A stretch of DNA of 64,000 nucleotides from Pycnococcus provasolii (Eukaryota; Chlorophyta; Pseudoscourfieldiophyceae; Pseudoscourfieldiales), in the NCBI GenBank assembly GCA_049487715.1, contig CP150550.1, positions 868,001 to 932,000 on the forward strand, read 5' to 3'. Both the position numbers and the translations under genes were made by a program. Of this stretch, positions 30,192-39,036 are shown piece after piece; the first letter of the stretch is position 1, and the number at the start of each line of letters is the position of its first letter. Under the pieces are notes generated by a model, which was not told the DNA's origin, did no database searches, and saw only the letters and a list, made by a program, of their open reading frames with translations.

Positions 30192-31278
30192 TCAAAATAA
30201 TGGGCAGGTGAAGAGTATTGTGGAGGGAATCCTACTGACGCATAGTATGGCAGCGGTGAAAGTGATGGTAGTGGTGATGGTGGTGGAGATTGCAGCATCG
30301 GTGGTACGGGCAAATGTGACAATATCGGTGATGGAGGTGGTGGAGGTGGTGGTGCAGGTGGCGGTGGTGATGGTGGTGCAGGTGGTGCAGGTGGCGGTGG
30401 GGATGGCGGCAGTGACGCTCGTCGTGGTCGTCGTCCTCGTCGTCGTCGTTGTGGTGGTGGCGGAGGCGGAGGCGAAGGCGAAGGTGAAGGAGGTGAAGGG
30501 GTGGGAGGAGGCGGAGGAGGAGGAGGTGAAGGAGGCAGAGGAGGCGGAGGAGGCGTAGATGAAGGAGGAGGAGGAGGAGAAGGAGGAGAAGGAGGAGGAG
30601 GAGGAGGAGGAGGCGGCGGCAGTGACAGCAGCAGCAGGCGGCGGCGGCGGCAGTGGCGGTAATGGTGCCGGTGGCAATGGCGGTGGCGGTGGCAGCGGCA
30701 TTTGCGTCGGCAGTGGCAGCGGCGGCGGCGGTGCCGGTGGCGGCGGGGGCGGTGGCAGTGACGGTGGCGGTATCCGTTTCTTCCTCTCCTTTGACTTTTT
30801 TGCACGCAGCTTCTCCTTGTAGTTTGTCTTGAAGATGCTCTGACGAAGCGTGAGCACTTCGTGCGACAACTTGCAGTTCGGCTCACTAGCCATGCTCACG
30901 CCCTCCTTCTGCAGCAGGTTTTGCACCTCCTGAACGAGCTCAGGAGCTTTCGATGTGGCTGGATGCTTTTTTGCGTTCTTCGACAGGTTATTCTGCACAG
31001 TCCTGAGCGACTCGAGCTTACGGTACGGCCAGCGATTCACACCTTGCTTTCTAGCGTACCTCTTAATCTTCGTTTCACCGATGCCGAAAGCTTTGGCCGC
31101 ATCCTTGATTGGCAGGCTGTATGCTCTCTTCAGATTTTCGGGCGTGAGTTTAAGTGGTTGACTAGGCACAACCAGCAACGGATCGAACGGTGGCAGGACT
31201 TCAGTGTCAGGCTCAATATCAGGCTCCAGCAGCAGCAGCGGCGGCGGCGGCGGCGGCGGCAGATGCGGCACCACCTTG

Positions 31279-31310
<32 letters not shown>

Positions 31311-31632
31311 GGTGCTGCTGCTGGTGCTGCAAGAACCTGAGCGTCGACGTTGGGTTGTCAAGTATGGATGCCGAGACGAGCAGAGCGTCGAGTCCCGTTG
31401 TCGCGTGCACTGTCGTCTTTGTGGTTGTGATGGTGGTGGCGGTGGCGGTTTTCGTCACGCGCGTCGTCATGCTCATAGCGAGAGGGGGTGCTGGTGCTTG
31501 CGCGGCAGCATCTGCTCGACTTGCGTATTTGAGTCTTTTTTTCGCAGGCAAATCTCCGAAAGAACCAGAAGTAGGCGTGCAAGCTTCTACTGGGAAGTTG
31601 GCTGTCAATGTGGTTGTCGTCTTCCGCATCAT
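30192..31632 (-). CDS. RWP-RK domain transcription factor, reading frame broken in low-complexity DNA
   Basis: The RWP-RK domain is clear near 31150-31000: LKLTPENLKRAYSLPIKDAA, then AFGIGETKIKRYARKQGV, then NRWPYRKLESL. That frame (31361-30192) has no ATG before the domain. The nearest upstream start is ATG 31632 in the frame one base off. It encodes a Thr/Ala-rich region ending in His/Gln runs (LRFLQHQQQHHHHHHQ) and then closes. The two frames overlap across CAA/CAC repeats (about 31262-31322). After the domain a proline-rich tail reads on to a stop at 30192. A more protein-like proline-rich tail to a stop at 29996 exists in the next +1 frame. RWP-RK proteins are nuclear regulators of nitrogen response or gametogenesis. 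The exact N- and C-termini are uncertain. Confidence 0.72.
31262..31322 (-). repeat. CAC/CAA trinucleotide repeats at the RWP-RK frame break
   Basis: On the minus strand (CAC)n passes to (CAA)n and is followed by (CCG)n. It reads His/Gln in the upstream frame and Thr/Asn in the frame that continues into the RWP-RK domain. Confidence 0.85.
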
Positions 31633-32801
31633 TCGCACCGCACCAAAACAAAAACCAGGTCAGTGAAGTGGCCCGGCGAAGAACAAGAGAGATGAGGAGT
31701 TCAGGTTCGTTCGTTCGTGCGTGCGTGCGTGCGTGCTCGTTAAGGACGAGTGAGCAGAGGTTGATATGGTAGACGGAGTCCAAGGCGAAGTGGCAATGGA
31801 AATTCCAAAGAAAGCTGCAAACGAAAAGCTCCCGTGTGCTGTGAGCGAAGAAACACTTCAGGAGGGAGTGCAAGCAAGTTTGTTTGTTTGTTGGAAGCAG
31901 TGCCCCGAAGAGTGAAGAAGGAATGCGCAGTTGCACGAGACAAACAAAGTGAAATGTGCGTGAACCGAAACGAGGGAACAGGAGTGAAGCGAAGGTGGTG
32001 ATGAGCCTCCAGGAAGAGACAAACCGTCACAACTTAAGACACGAAAACTCGTGATGAGCCGAGCTCTTCGTGAACTCTTAATAAGCAGCGCAGCGAGTGG
32101 AAGTCTTACAGTCAAGCGAGTGTCTTAAATGAAAATGAAAGTGAAGTGGCAGTAGCAGTGATTGCGAGTAATTCAACTATAAAGAAAGAAAGGACAGGTA
32201 AACGTCGTTTGGAATTCCAAATCAAGAATGAAACAACACCTGTAGGGAGGGGAACGAACACGGGTCACACGCGTGGGACGAGTGATGGCGAAGAAAGCGA
32301 GCGAGTGATGGGAAGAAGTGATGAAGGGCCAAGGGGCGCGAAACCAGCACCGGGTTCGACTCAAAACGGTAGTGACTTGAAATCTTCGGCTTCTTCGTAC
32401 CCCTCGCTCTCCCCTCCCATTCGTTCCCCTTCGAAGCCCCTTGCCTGTGACTGATCCTCGGGCATTAGTGGGCGGGACCCTACGCAAATTCTGTCCTTTT
32501 CGGGGTCCCGTTCCTGGTTTTGGATTTCAACGGAGGGGGGAGGCGAAGCGGCGTTTGTTTGGGGATGGATCCAGGTGGAGTTGGATCCCACGTTGTTAGG
32601 GTTAGGGCTAGGTCCCCTTGGTTGAAGAAACAGCCAACTTTTTCCTTTTGTCCTTTACGGTAGTCTTACGTGTCTCTTCACCTGTCATTATTGTCTATTC
32701 AGCCCACTGTCTGGTTTTCCATCTCCCTCTTGCAAAACGCTCGCATTTCATTTCACTTTTCCAGTCTAAGTCCTGTCGTATCGTACAGGCATACGTTAGA
32801 T
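31633..32801. other. Divergent intergenic region between RWP-RK and ETF-beta genes
   Basis: About 1.17 kb without a supported gene. It contains a short (GTGC)n run near 31714-31735, a GA-rich middle part and a TTAGGG array at 32595-32611. Confidence 0.6.
32595..32611 (+). repeat. Short interstitial telomeric array
   Basis: GTTAGGGTTAGGGCTAGG reads toward the ETF-beta gene, about 190 nt upstream of its ATG. Confidence 0.85.
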
Positions 32802-33590
32802 ATGCGTATCCTGTGCGCCGTCAAGCGCGTCGTCGACTACGCCGCGAAAATTCGCGTCAACGCCGCGCAAACGAACGTCGACACGTCATCCGTGAAAATG
32901 TCCATGAACCCGTTCTGCGAGATCGCTCTCGAGGAAGCGCTGAGGCTAAAAGAAGCGGGCATCGCGACGGAAGTCGTCGCAGTCACGGTAGGACCGGACG
33001 CCGCGAAGGACACACTGAGAACCGCCATGGCGATGGGCGCGGACCACGCTGTGCACGTCGTGCACGAAAGCGCGGGTGCGGGCGCCGGGGCCCTGCCGCC
33101 GCTCGCGGTGGCGCGCGTGCTGAGCGCCGTCGTCGACCACGCGGGGCCGTTCGGCATGGTCCTCGCCGGCAAGCAGGCAATTGACGGCGACAACAACCAG
33201 ACGGGCCAGATGCTCGCCGCCTTGCGCGGTTGGCCGCAGGCGACGTTCGCGAGCTCGGTGTCCGTGACGGACGGCGGCACGCACGCCGTCGTGACGCGCG
33301 AGGTGGATGCGGGTCTGGAGACCGTGAAGGTTCCCTTGCCGGCGGTGGTGACGACGGACTTGCGCCTGAACGAGCCTCGTTACGCGAAGTTGCCCATGAT
33401 TCTCAAGGCGAGGAAGCGTGAGATTGAGACGTTGTCAGCGGAAACCCTCAACGTGAAGGATCACGTGGATCGTGACCAGGGCAAACTCCACGTGAGGAAG
33501 GTGAGCGAACCTCCTGCTCGCGCGGGTGGCGTGAAGACGAAGGACATGGACGAGTTTATCAATATGCTGAGAGAGAAAGGCGTGCTGTAG
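32802..33590 (+). CDS. ETFB: Electron transfer flavoprotein subunit beta
   Basis: 262 residues from ATG 32802; the frame upstream opens only at a GTG. It starts MRILCAVKRVVDYAAKIRV, followed by SSVKMSMNPFCEIALEEALR, MAMGADHAVHV, LAGKQAIDGDNNQTGQM, WPQATFAS and PAVVTTDLRLNEPRYAKLP, all hallmark blocks of ETF beta. Length and spacing match mitochondrial ETFB, and as in animal ETFB there is no long cleavable presequence. With ETF alpha it carries electrons from acyl-CoA and other matrix dehydrogenases to ETF-ubiquinone oxidoreductase. Two codons after the last lysine-rich block it ends in KGVL and the stop. Confidence 0.96.
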   Translation: MRILCAVKRVVDYAAKIRVNAAQTNVDTSSVKMSMNPFCEIALEEALRLKEAGIATEVVAVTVGPDAAKDTLRTAMAMGADHAVHVVHESAGAGAGALPPLAVARVLSAVVDHAGPFGMVLAGKQAIDGDNNQTGQMLAALRGWPQATFASSVSVTDGGTHAVVTREVDAGLETVKVPLPAVVTTDLRLNEPRYAKLPMILKARKREIETLSAETLNVKDHVDRDQGKLHVRKVSEPPARAGGVKTKDMDEFINMLREKGVL

Positions 33591-33998
33591 ATACCTACAT
33601 AGGGTACCTTCACCACCTGATATCATGTAGAACAAAAATCATTGCAAAAAAACAAGAGAGAACCAATCCAACAGGTAAACCCCAAAAATGCAAACCCCCA
33701 AACCCCAAACCCCAACCGGAACCCCCAACTGGCAAACAGGTGAACCACTTTTCTCGTAACCCCTAGGAAGTACTAGGGGATACCTATAAAACTAGGAGGT
33801 TTTGTGTTGTGGATAAGACGCTTTTCAGAGATTTTTCAGGTTGGTTTCCTCCCCTTTCCTCCCGGCCCCACGTTTCGTTTCTGAGCCTCACTTTCTTGGG
33901 AGGCCGCCGGGACCCCCCGGGGGAAGCATCCCATCCCCCCGGGCACTTCTTTAAAGGTCGTCGTCCTCAATCATCCCTGTTCTCGCTCGCTGCTCCTC
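33591..33998. other. Intergenic interval upstream of RAF1
   Basis: No gene seen. It holds a degenerate (AAACCCC)n-like stretch near 33680-33725, a perfect 7-bp inverted repeat CCCCTAG...CTAGGGG (33760-33779) and a CCCCCGGGGG palindrome near 33914. Confidence 0.6.
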
Positions 33999-35435
33999 AT
34001 GGCGTCAACTTGCTCATATTCTGGTGTTTGTTCACGCTCATCTTCTCGTTCTTCTTTAGGTTCTCGGGTTAATAGGGTTGTGAAAACTCACGCGTCGTTA
34101 TCGGGGGGTCGGAGTCGTGGTGGTAATGGTCCCGGGTTAGGTATGGGTAATAATGATAGGGATGGGGGTGGGGGACAGGGACGTCAGGCGTTTCAGCAGC
34201 TCGACCCCGACTTAGTCCGTGCAGGACGTGAAATGAAAGGCACGTACAGGCCGTGGGCACCGCCAACCGCGGGAATCGTACTCGCGCAAGAACCGCCGGA
34301 AGAACTCCTGAGAAACCTCTCGAACATGAACGGACTCTGGCACGACCTCGCGAATAGCATACCCAACCTGTACCGAAGTGGGTACACACCCGCGTCCGTC
34401 GAAGAGGAGACGGGAATCTCCGGAACGGAGCAGAACACCATGTACACCGCAAGCCAGGTGTACTTGACGCTCAAGGGACCGGAACTCACCGACGCCGAGC
34501 GCGCGTGGTTCGACCCGCTGTGGGGAAGTGGCGTCCTGTACGAGCTGCGGATGCTTAACGCCAACGAAAGGCGCAAGGCGGGGAAGTACCTCGCACAAAT
34601 GGGCGTCTCGGACGTCTTGGAGGCGAGGAAGGTGGCGAGAGCGCTCAAGGACGCGGTGTCGCGGCTCAAGGACATGCAGCGCCTCGGATTTGCGCCCAGC
34701 ACAGGAGGACTGAATGAAGTATCCATGGGAGACGCAATCGCGTACTCCAGCTACAGGATCGCGCAGCAGGAACGCGCCTATACGAACGAGCACACCATCG
34801 CGCTGCGCAACGCACTTGCCGCGGTCGAGTCGCCGGCGGCGCGTGACGTCATCACGAAGGAGATGGTGCCGCCAAGCGCGGAGGAGCTCGCACGTGAGCG
34901 TCGCATGCCAAACGAGCTGCAAGTGACGAGGCTTGAGGCGGATGAACTCGGGACGCGAGCATGCATGCCCGTGCCGCTAGTGGGCGACGTGGCGATGCTG
35001 CGGGGTATCACGAGCCTGATGGGCGCGCCCAAGGTGGATCTGCTTGACACGCTTGGCACAGGATACGGGCTCTTCCGAGTCCCGCGTGACAACGGAGCAG
35101 ACTTCTCGTATGTGCCACTCCCTCGTTGGATGAGCCTCGACAGGGCAGCCCTTCCTGTGGCGCTGAGTATTCCGTATGAGCTGATGCCGGGCACCGAACG
35201 ACATGCGCGCGAATCCAAAGAGAAGCTGCTTCTGCTCGTCGACGCCATACAACCAGGCACCGCGACCGAGGGTCCGGAGGATCTCGCGCAGTGGTACCTC
35301 GTGAATGCCGGCGAAGGCGGCATGGGCGTCGTGGGTGAGTGGTCCATCAAGGCGCTGGAAGATGTCGCGCCGAGTGAGACGGTATGCGCCATTGTGATTA
35401 GCGCGGTGCGGCCAGCGTCCGACGACATGTTGTAA
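33999..35435 (+). CDS. RAF1: RuBisCO accumulation factor 1, chloroplast
   Basis: 478 residues from ATG 33999. The first ~50 residues are Ser/Arg/Gly-rich and without acids, as in a plastid transit peptide. The N-terminal helical domain holds QEPPEELLRNLSNMNGLWHD, NLYRSGYTPASVEEETGISG and EQNTMYTASQVYLTL. These match RAF1 blocks around LSNMRGLWHEWA and GYTSADIEEATGISGVEQN. A linker and a beta-rich C-terminal dimerisation part follow (PVPLVGDVAMLRGITSLMG to ALEDVAPSETVCAIVISAVRP). RAF1 acts after chaperonin folding and assembles or stabilises RbcL dimers on the way to L8S8 Rubisco. It is restricted to cyanobacteria and green-lineage plastids, so it is the strongest taxonomic marker here. Confidence 0.92.
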   Translation: MASTCSYSGVCSRSSSRSSLGSRVNRVVKTHASLSGGRSRGGNGPGLGMGNNDRDGGGGQGRQAFQQLDPDLVRAGREMKGTYRPWAPPTAGIVLAQEPPEELLRNLSNMNGLWHDLANSIPNLYRSGYTPASVEEETGISGTEQNTMYTASQVYLTLKGPELTDAERAWFDPLWGSGVLYELRMLNANERRKAGKYLAQMGVSDVLEARKVARALKDAVSRLKDMQRLGFAPSTGGLNEVSMGDAIAYSSYRIAQQERAYTNEHTIALRNALAAVESPAARDVITKEMVPPSAEELARERRMPNELQVTRLEADELGTRACMPVPLVGDVAMLRGITSLMGAPKVDLLDTLGTGYGLFRVPRDNGADFSYVPLPRWMSLDRAALPVALSIPYELMPGTERHARESKEKLLLLVDAIQPGTATEGPEDLAQWYLVNAGEGGMGVVGEWSIKALEDVAPSETVCAIVISAVRPASDDML

Positions 35436-35760
35436 GACACTCCTTTTTTTCTCTTTTTTTTTTGGTGATGTTCGTTCGTTGAAAACCAGCCTCTGTCCAA
35501 CCCGGTCAAATTTATACATACATACATCTCCCCGACACACTTCTTGTAGTGGTAACTTCATCGTTGCCAGGTCATTCATTTTCATTTTCATTTTCTTGAC
35601 GAGCGAGCGGCTCGCGTTACCGCGCCATCCACGTCGTGTCATGTCCACATACCTCGCAGCACGTGGTGCCAGCCGGTATCGTGAATGTGAGTGAAATACG
35701 CCTCTAAAATCTCCGTGACATACGCGCTCCAGACCAAGCGTTGCCCATCTTAATCGTTCT

Positions 35761-36327
35761 ACCCGGCATATTTGCCGGGTTGGTCACCAAAAGGATAGGG
35801 TAGACAAAAGAAGAATGAGTTACAATGTAAAGAAAAGAAGAAGCGCGCCGCCAGCGCGCCGCCAGCAAAGCGCGTCAAGCGAAGCGTGTCATGCGGCGGA
35901 GCCGCGACGGAAGCGAAACGCGCGTCCGAGGCACGGCCGTGGCCTTCCCAAACGGATGCTGATAGGTTGCTTCGCTGGGCCATAATGGCACGTCGTCGAC
36001 GCGCCCTGCCACCCGGACGGTACCACCCTGGTGGCGCATGGTGGCCGGAAGCCGATGGATCCGAAGCTGGACCGCGAGTCGACCATGTGACATGCATCCC
36101 CCATAACTTCAAGAATGTGGTTGATCGATGGTCGTCAAAGGCGAAGGAAGTCGCGGAACCATCACTCGTCAACTTTCGATGCTTGCACGAGGGGCAACGC
36201 GGAGTTTCAACTCCATAGAATGTCGACGGGCACCAGAAGTGTAGTTGCACGCCGCCTGGTTGTGCAGCACCCGCGGCATATTTCCGCGTCAGGCACTTGT
36301 AATGACGCGGGATTAGGAAGGTGCCTT
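35761..36327 (-). pseudogene. Possible remnant of a transposon-type ORF with CxxC motif
   Basis: After a stop at about 36328 the minus strand reads HYKCLTRKYAAG, LHFWCPSTFYGVETPRCPSC and KHRKLTSDG, and stays open to near 35761. The order (aromatic/Trp segment, GV-x-x-P-x-CPxC, then a short gap and SDG) resembles zinc-binding segments of transposon-associated ORFs in algae. There is no start codon, the frame is short and the following residues look unconstrained, so it is at best a decayed fragment. Hairpins lie at both flanks (35761-35780 and 36455-36534). Confidence 0.25.
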
Positions 36328-36454
36328 ATTGACTTGACTGTACGTTATGGCCAACTGTTCCCGGCTTCGATGGACCACGCCCAGGTCCCGTGGTACAAAC
36401 ACAAAACCTTCCCCGTTATGAATGCACGTTGGGTAGATTGGTCCGGACGGCCCA

Positions 36455-36492
36455 CTATTTTTCCGGAGCGGGATCCCGCGCGGCAAAAATAG
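36455..36492. repeat. 38-nt near-palindrome CTATTTTTCCG...AAAAATAG
   Basis: CTATTTTT (36455-36462) pairs with AAAAATAG (36485-36492). The centre holds GAGCGGGATCCCGCG, itself nearly palindromic. The same 15-mer occurs at 54300-54314. Confidence 0.85.
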
Positions 36493-36498
36493 AAAATC

Positions 36499-36534
36499 GG
36501 TTGGCAGTGCCCAGGCCTGGGAGCACTGCCAACC
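36499..36534. repeat. Perfect 12-bp inverted repeat upstream of the JmjC gene
   Basis: GGTTGGCAGTGC (36499-36510) and GCACTGCCAACC (36523-36534) flank a 12-nt centre, CCAGGCCTGGGA, that is itself mostly self-complementary. It ends 57 nt before the ATG at 36591. Confidence 0.92.
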
Positions 36535-36590
36535 TGGCCAGTGCAAGCCCGACTGCCGGACCGCCTCCTCAATCCTTTCTCATCCGGTTC

Positions 36591-38975
36591 ATGGACGATG
36601 AAGAGCTCCACCGCCAGCACTTTCGGCGTACGTTCGACGTTGCTGCATATGCAGCCTCGGCCGGACTTCTGCGTAACGACGGCGTTCCACGGATCGACGC
36701 TTGCGACTCGAGGATTGACGAGTACCTAAAGAATCACCAGCCTTGCACAATTCAAGGTGTCGACGAGACATGGAGCACGCGAACGCTATGGACCGCGCAG
36801 GCGCTCTCCGACATGGATACCATTGACGGCGGCGCGCGGGCTCGAATGAACGTACAGCTCGCTCAGACGCACACGACTCTTGCCGGTGGCGTGGAACGCC
36901 ACAAGGTCACGCTTGGGTGGTTTTTAAGCGAGTATTGTGCGGTGCAGTGCGACGACGTGCCGCTGTACGTGTTTGACCCGCAGCCAGCTCCGCTGCTGCT
37001 GAAAGATTGCTGCGGCGCTGCCCCTCCCTTCTTTCCGGACGACTGGCACGCCGATCTTGCTGACTCTCTTCTGCGGCCGAGCTTCCGCTGGTTCTCCATC
37101 GGTCCGTGCCGGAGCGGCCTGCCATGGCACTGCGATCCGGCGATGACATCAGCATGGAACTACGTGGCAAGTGGCAGGAAGCTGTGGATGCTGTATCCAC
37201 CAGGTTGCACGCCGCCCGCTCTCACGCACGAGCCGGATGGGGCATCTTCGGTCACCTCGTACCAGAAACCTGGTGGCGCGTTGCGCTGGATTCTCGAGGT
37301 ACTGCCATACCTGCATCCGCACCACCAGCCAAAGATTCATCTGCAGCATGCCGGTGAAACGATGTTCGTTCCGAGCGGTTGGTGGCACTCAACTTTGAAC
37401 CTCGAGACGACAATTGGGATTACGCGAAACTTTGTGTGCCGAACATCGGCGGAGGCGGCGGTGCACCAGCTCCGCGCAGAGGCGAATCTGTGGCATGGAG
37501 GCGGCGCACTGCCGAGTGCGCAGCTTAGTCTCGCTGGAGGGCTTGGGGCACATCGAGGCTTTCGCGAGCAGCGTGCGCGATTGAGAAAACTTTGGGAATT
37601 ACGTAGCGAAGATCGCGACGTCCTAGGTGAATTGGGTGATCGACTGTATGGTCTAGACGTGTGGCGACGAAGGGCCATTAATGCCGCCTCACTGTGGGAG
37701 CTCGGTGTCGAAAAGAGTCTCTACGTGGAACAGCACGGGGACGACGCCTGGCCAATTGGATCTAGCGCGAATGTTTGCTTCTGCGTAGGCGAGTGCTTTG
37801 TGAAATTCCTCACGACGAGTCGCCTTGGGAAAGACTGTGCCCTCCCTCGCGAAATTACAGCGTGGAAGCCAGCGCCATATGGACGGCATGCGTCATGGTC
37901 GTGGGGCGCGACAGATGTGCGCCCCTTGCCACGCGCTGTTGCGCAAAGTCGCATGGAATCTCTAATCGCCAGGCATCTTGCGGATGATTTGTGTACTACA
38001 CCGAGGACGATTTGCGGAGCGCTCGCTCACGATGACAACGCATCGGTGGATCTGTGTGCGAACGACTTTTCGAATTGGTGCGGCGAGACTTGGCAAGCAG
38101 TGGTCGCGCCGATTCGCTTCGTCGCCAGCGCTCGCATCCACGGTGCAACGTTGGCACGATGCATGTGTAATGCACATCATAACGTTGGCTCCACCGCTTG
38201 GAAAGATGCCGTCGCGTACCGCATAGGCGAATTGCTCAGCCGACTGCATGCGATTGAGTTTCACGCAAACCTCTTCACCTGGCCGATGTCTGGAGCTGTG
38301 GACCACTCGCAACGATCTGACGAGATGCTATGGAACCACGACAGTTGTGCACTCATTGCTGCGTGCAATTCGATGAGTGTGGGCAATGTGCCTTTAGCCT
38401 GGGCACCATTCTGTGCTTTTTTGCGCGTGCGCCGGGCGAGTGCCGCCTTGCGCGCGAGACTCGCACTTCTGCCTTCCAGGCTGGTTGATGAGATTGACAT
38501 GTACCTGCCAGCGGACCCTGCTATCCTTTGCCTCGGAAGTTCAATTGAACAAGGCATTCTTCCTTCTCCATCAATGGTGCACGGGGATGCACATGCGGAA
38601 AACTTCATTTTGCCACAGTCGGGAGAGGATCCACTGAATGCACAGCTCATCGATTACGGGGACGCGGGCATGGGCGATCCTCTCTACGACGCGATTGCAG
38701 TGGGTGCCAATTGCATCGCGCCGCATTCATGGGACACCTTTGCACGTGCACTGCAACCGAAATCATGTGACTTGCCTAGCAGCTTGTTGCCCACTTCGTA
38801 TCGCCTTGCTTGCTATGCTCTTCTCCATGCAAGTCCAGCAGCACTGCGACTATGGATACGCATGCAGGTGCCAGATGCTGGAGCCGCGATTGCAAGGTGC
38901 TCAAGCATGGACGAATTCGAACAACTTTGCTTTGCGACCGCCGCAAGAGCATGGGACGAGCACTCAGTCAGCTAA
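36591..38975 (+). CDS. JmjC domain plus APH-type phosphotransferase fusion, JMJ21-like
   Basis: 794 residues from ATG 36591; the frame is open further upstream but only from a GTG. The JmjC/cupin part (about 20-300) shows PFFPDDWHADL, FRWFSIGPCRSGLPWHCDP (HxD metal site), SAWNYVASGRKLWMLYPPG and HAGETMFVPSGWWHSTLNL (distal His), as in the JMJD6 branch of Fe(II)/2-oxoglutarate oxygenases. The C-terminal half is an APH/choline-kinase-like fold with VHGDAHAENFIL (catalytic HGDxxxxN) and QLIDYGDAGMGDPLYD (metal-binding DxGD region). JmjC followed by APH is the layout of plant JMJ21, which also has an N-terminal F-box that I do not see here. Substrates are unknown. Two strong hairpins precede the start. 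Confidence 0.86.
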   Translation: MDDEELHRQHFRRTFDVAAYAASAGLLRNDGVPRIDACDSRIDEYLKNHQPCTIQGVDETWSTRTLWTAQALSDMDTIDGGARARMNVQLAQTHTTLAGGVERHKVTLGWFLSEYCAVQCDDVPLYVFDPQPAPLLLKDCCGAAPPFFPDDWHADLADSLLRPSFRWFSIGPCRSGLPWHCDPAMTSAWNYVASGRKLWMLYPPGCTPPALTHEPDGASSVTSYQKPGGALRWILEVLPYLHPHHQPKIHLQHAGETMFVPSGWWHSTLNLETTIGITRNFVCRTSAEAAVHQLRAEANLWHGGGALPSAQLSLAGGLGAHRGFREQRARLRKLWELRSEDRDVLGELGDRLYGLDVWRRRAINAASLWELGVEKSLYVEQHGDDAWPIGSSANVCFCVGECFVKFLTTSRLGKDCALPREITAWKPAPYGRHASWSWGATDVRPLPRAVAQSRMESLIARHLADDLCTTPRTICGALAHDDNASVDLCANDFSNWCGETWQAVVAPIRFVASARIHGATLARCMCNAHHNVGSTAWKDAVAYRIGELLSRLHAIEFHANLFTWPMSGAVDHSQRSDEMLWNHDSCALIAACNSMSVGNVPLAWAPFCAFLRVRRASAALRARLALLPSRLVDEIDMYLPADPAILCLGSSIEQGILPSPSMVHGDAHAENFILPQSGEDPLNAQLIDYGDAGMGDPLYDAIAVGANCIAPHSWDTFARALQPKSCDLPSSLLPTSYRLACYALLHASPAALRLWIRMQVPDAGAAIARCSSMDEFEQLCFATAARAWDEHSVS

Positions 38976-39017
38976 TGTGTGTTTTTGTTTAACTGTTTTG
39001 TTGCATATGTATTAAAA

Positions 39018-39022
39018 TGTAA
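39018..39022 (+). terminator. TGTAA-type polyadenylation motif
   Basis: TGTAA lies about 42 nt after the JmjC-APH stop, within the 61-nt convergent gap. Confidence 0.45.
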
Positions 39023-39036
39023 TCCAAGTTAATTCC

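Larger units (their letters stand above)
35436..36590. other. Intergenic region with strong hairpins and a decayed element-like reading frame
   Basis: Upstream flank of the JmjC gene. It contains inverted repeats at 35761-35780, 36455-36492 and 36499-36534, and a minus-strand open stretch (about 36327-35761) with a CPSCK zinc-finger-like motif but no intact gene. Confidence 0.5.
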
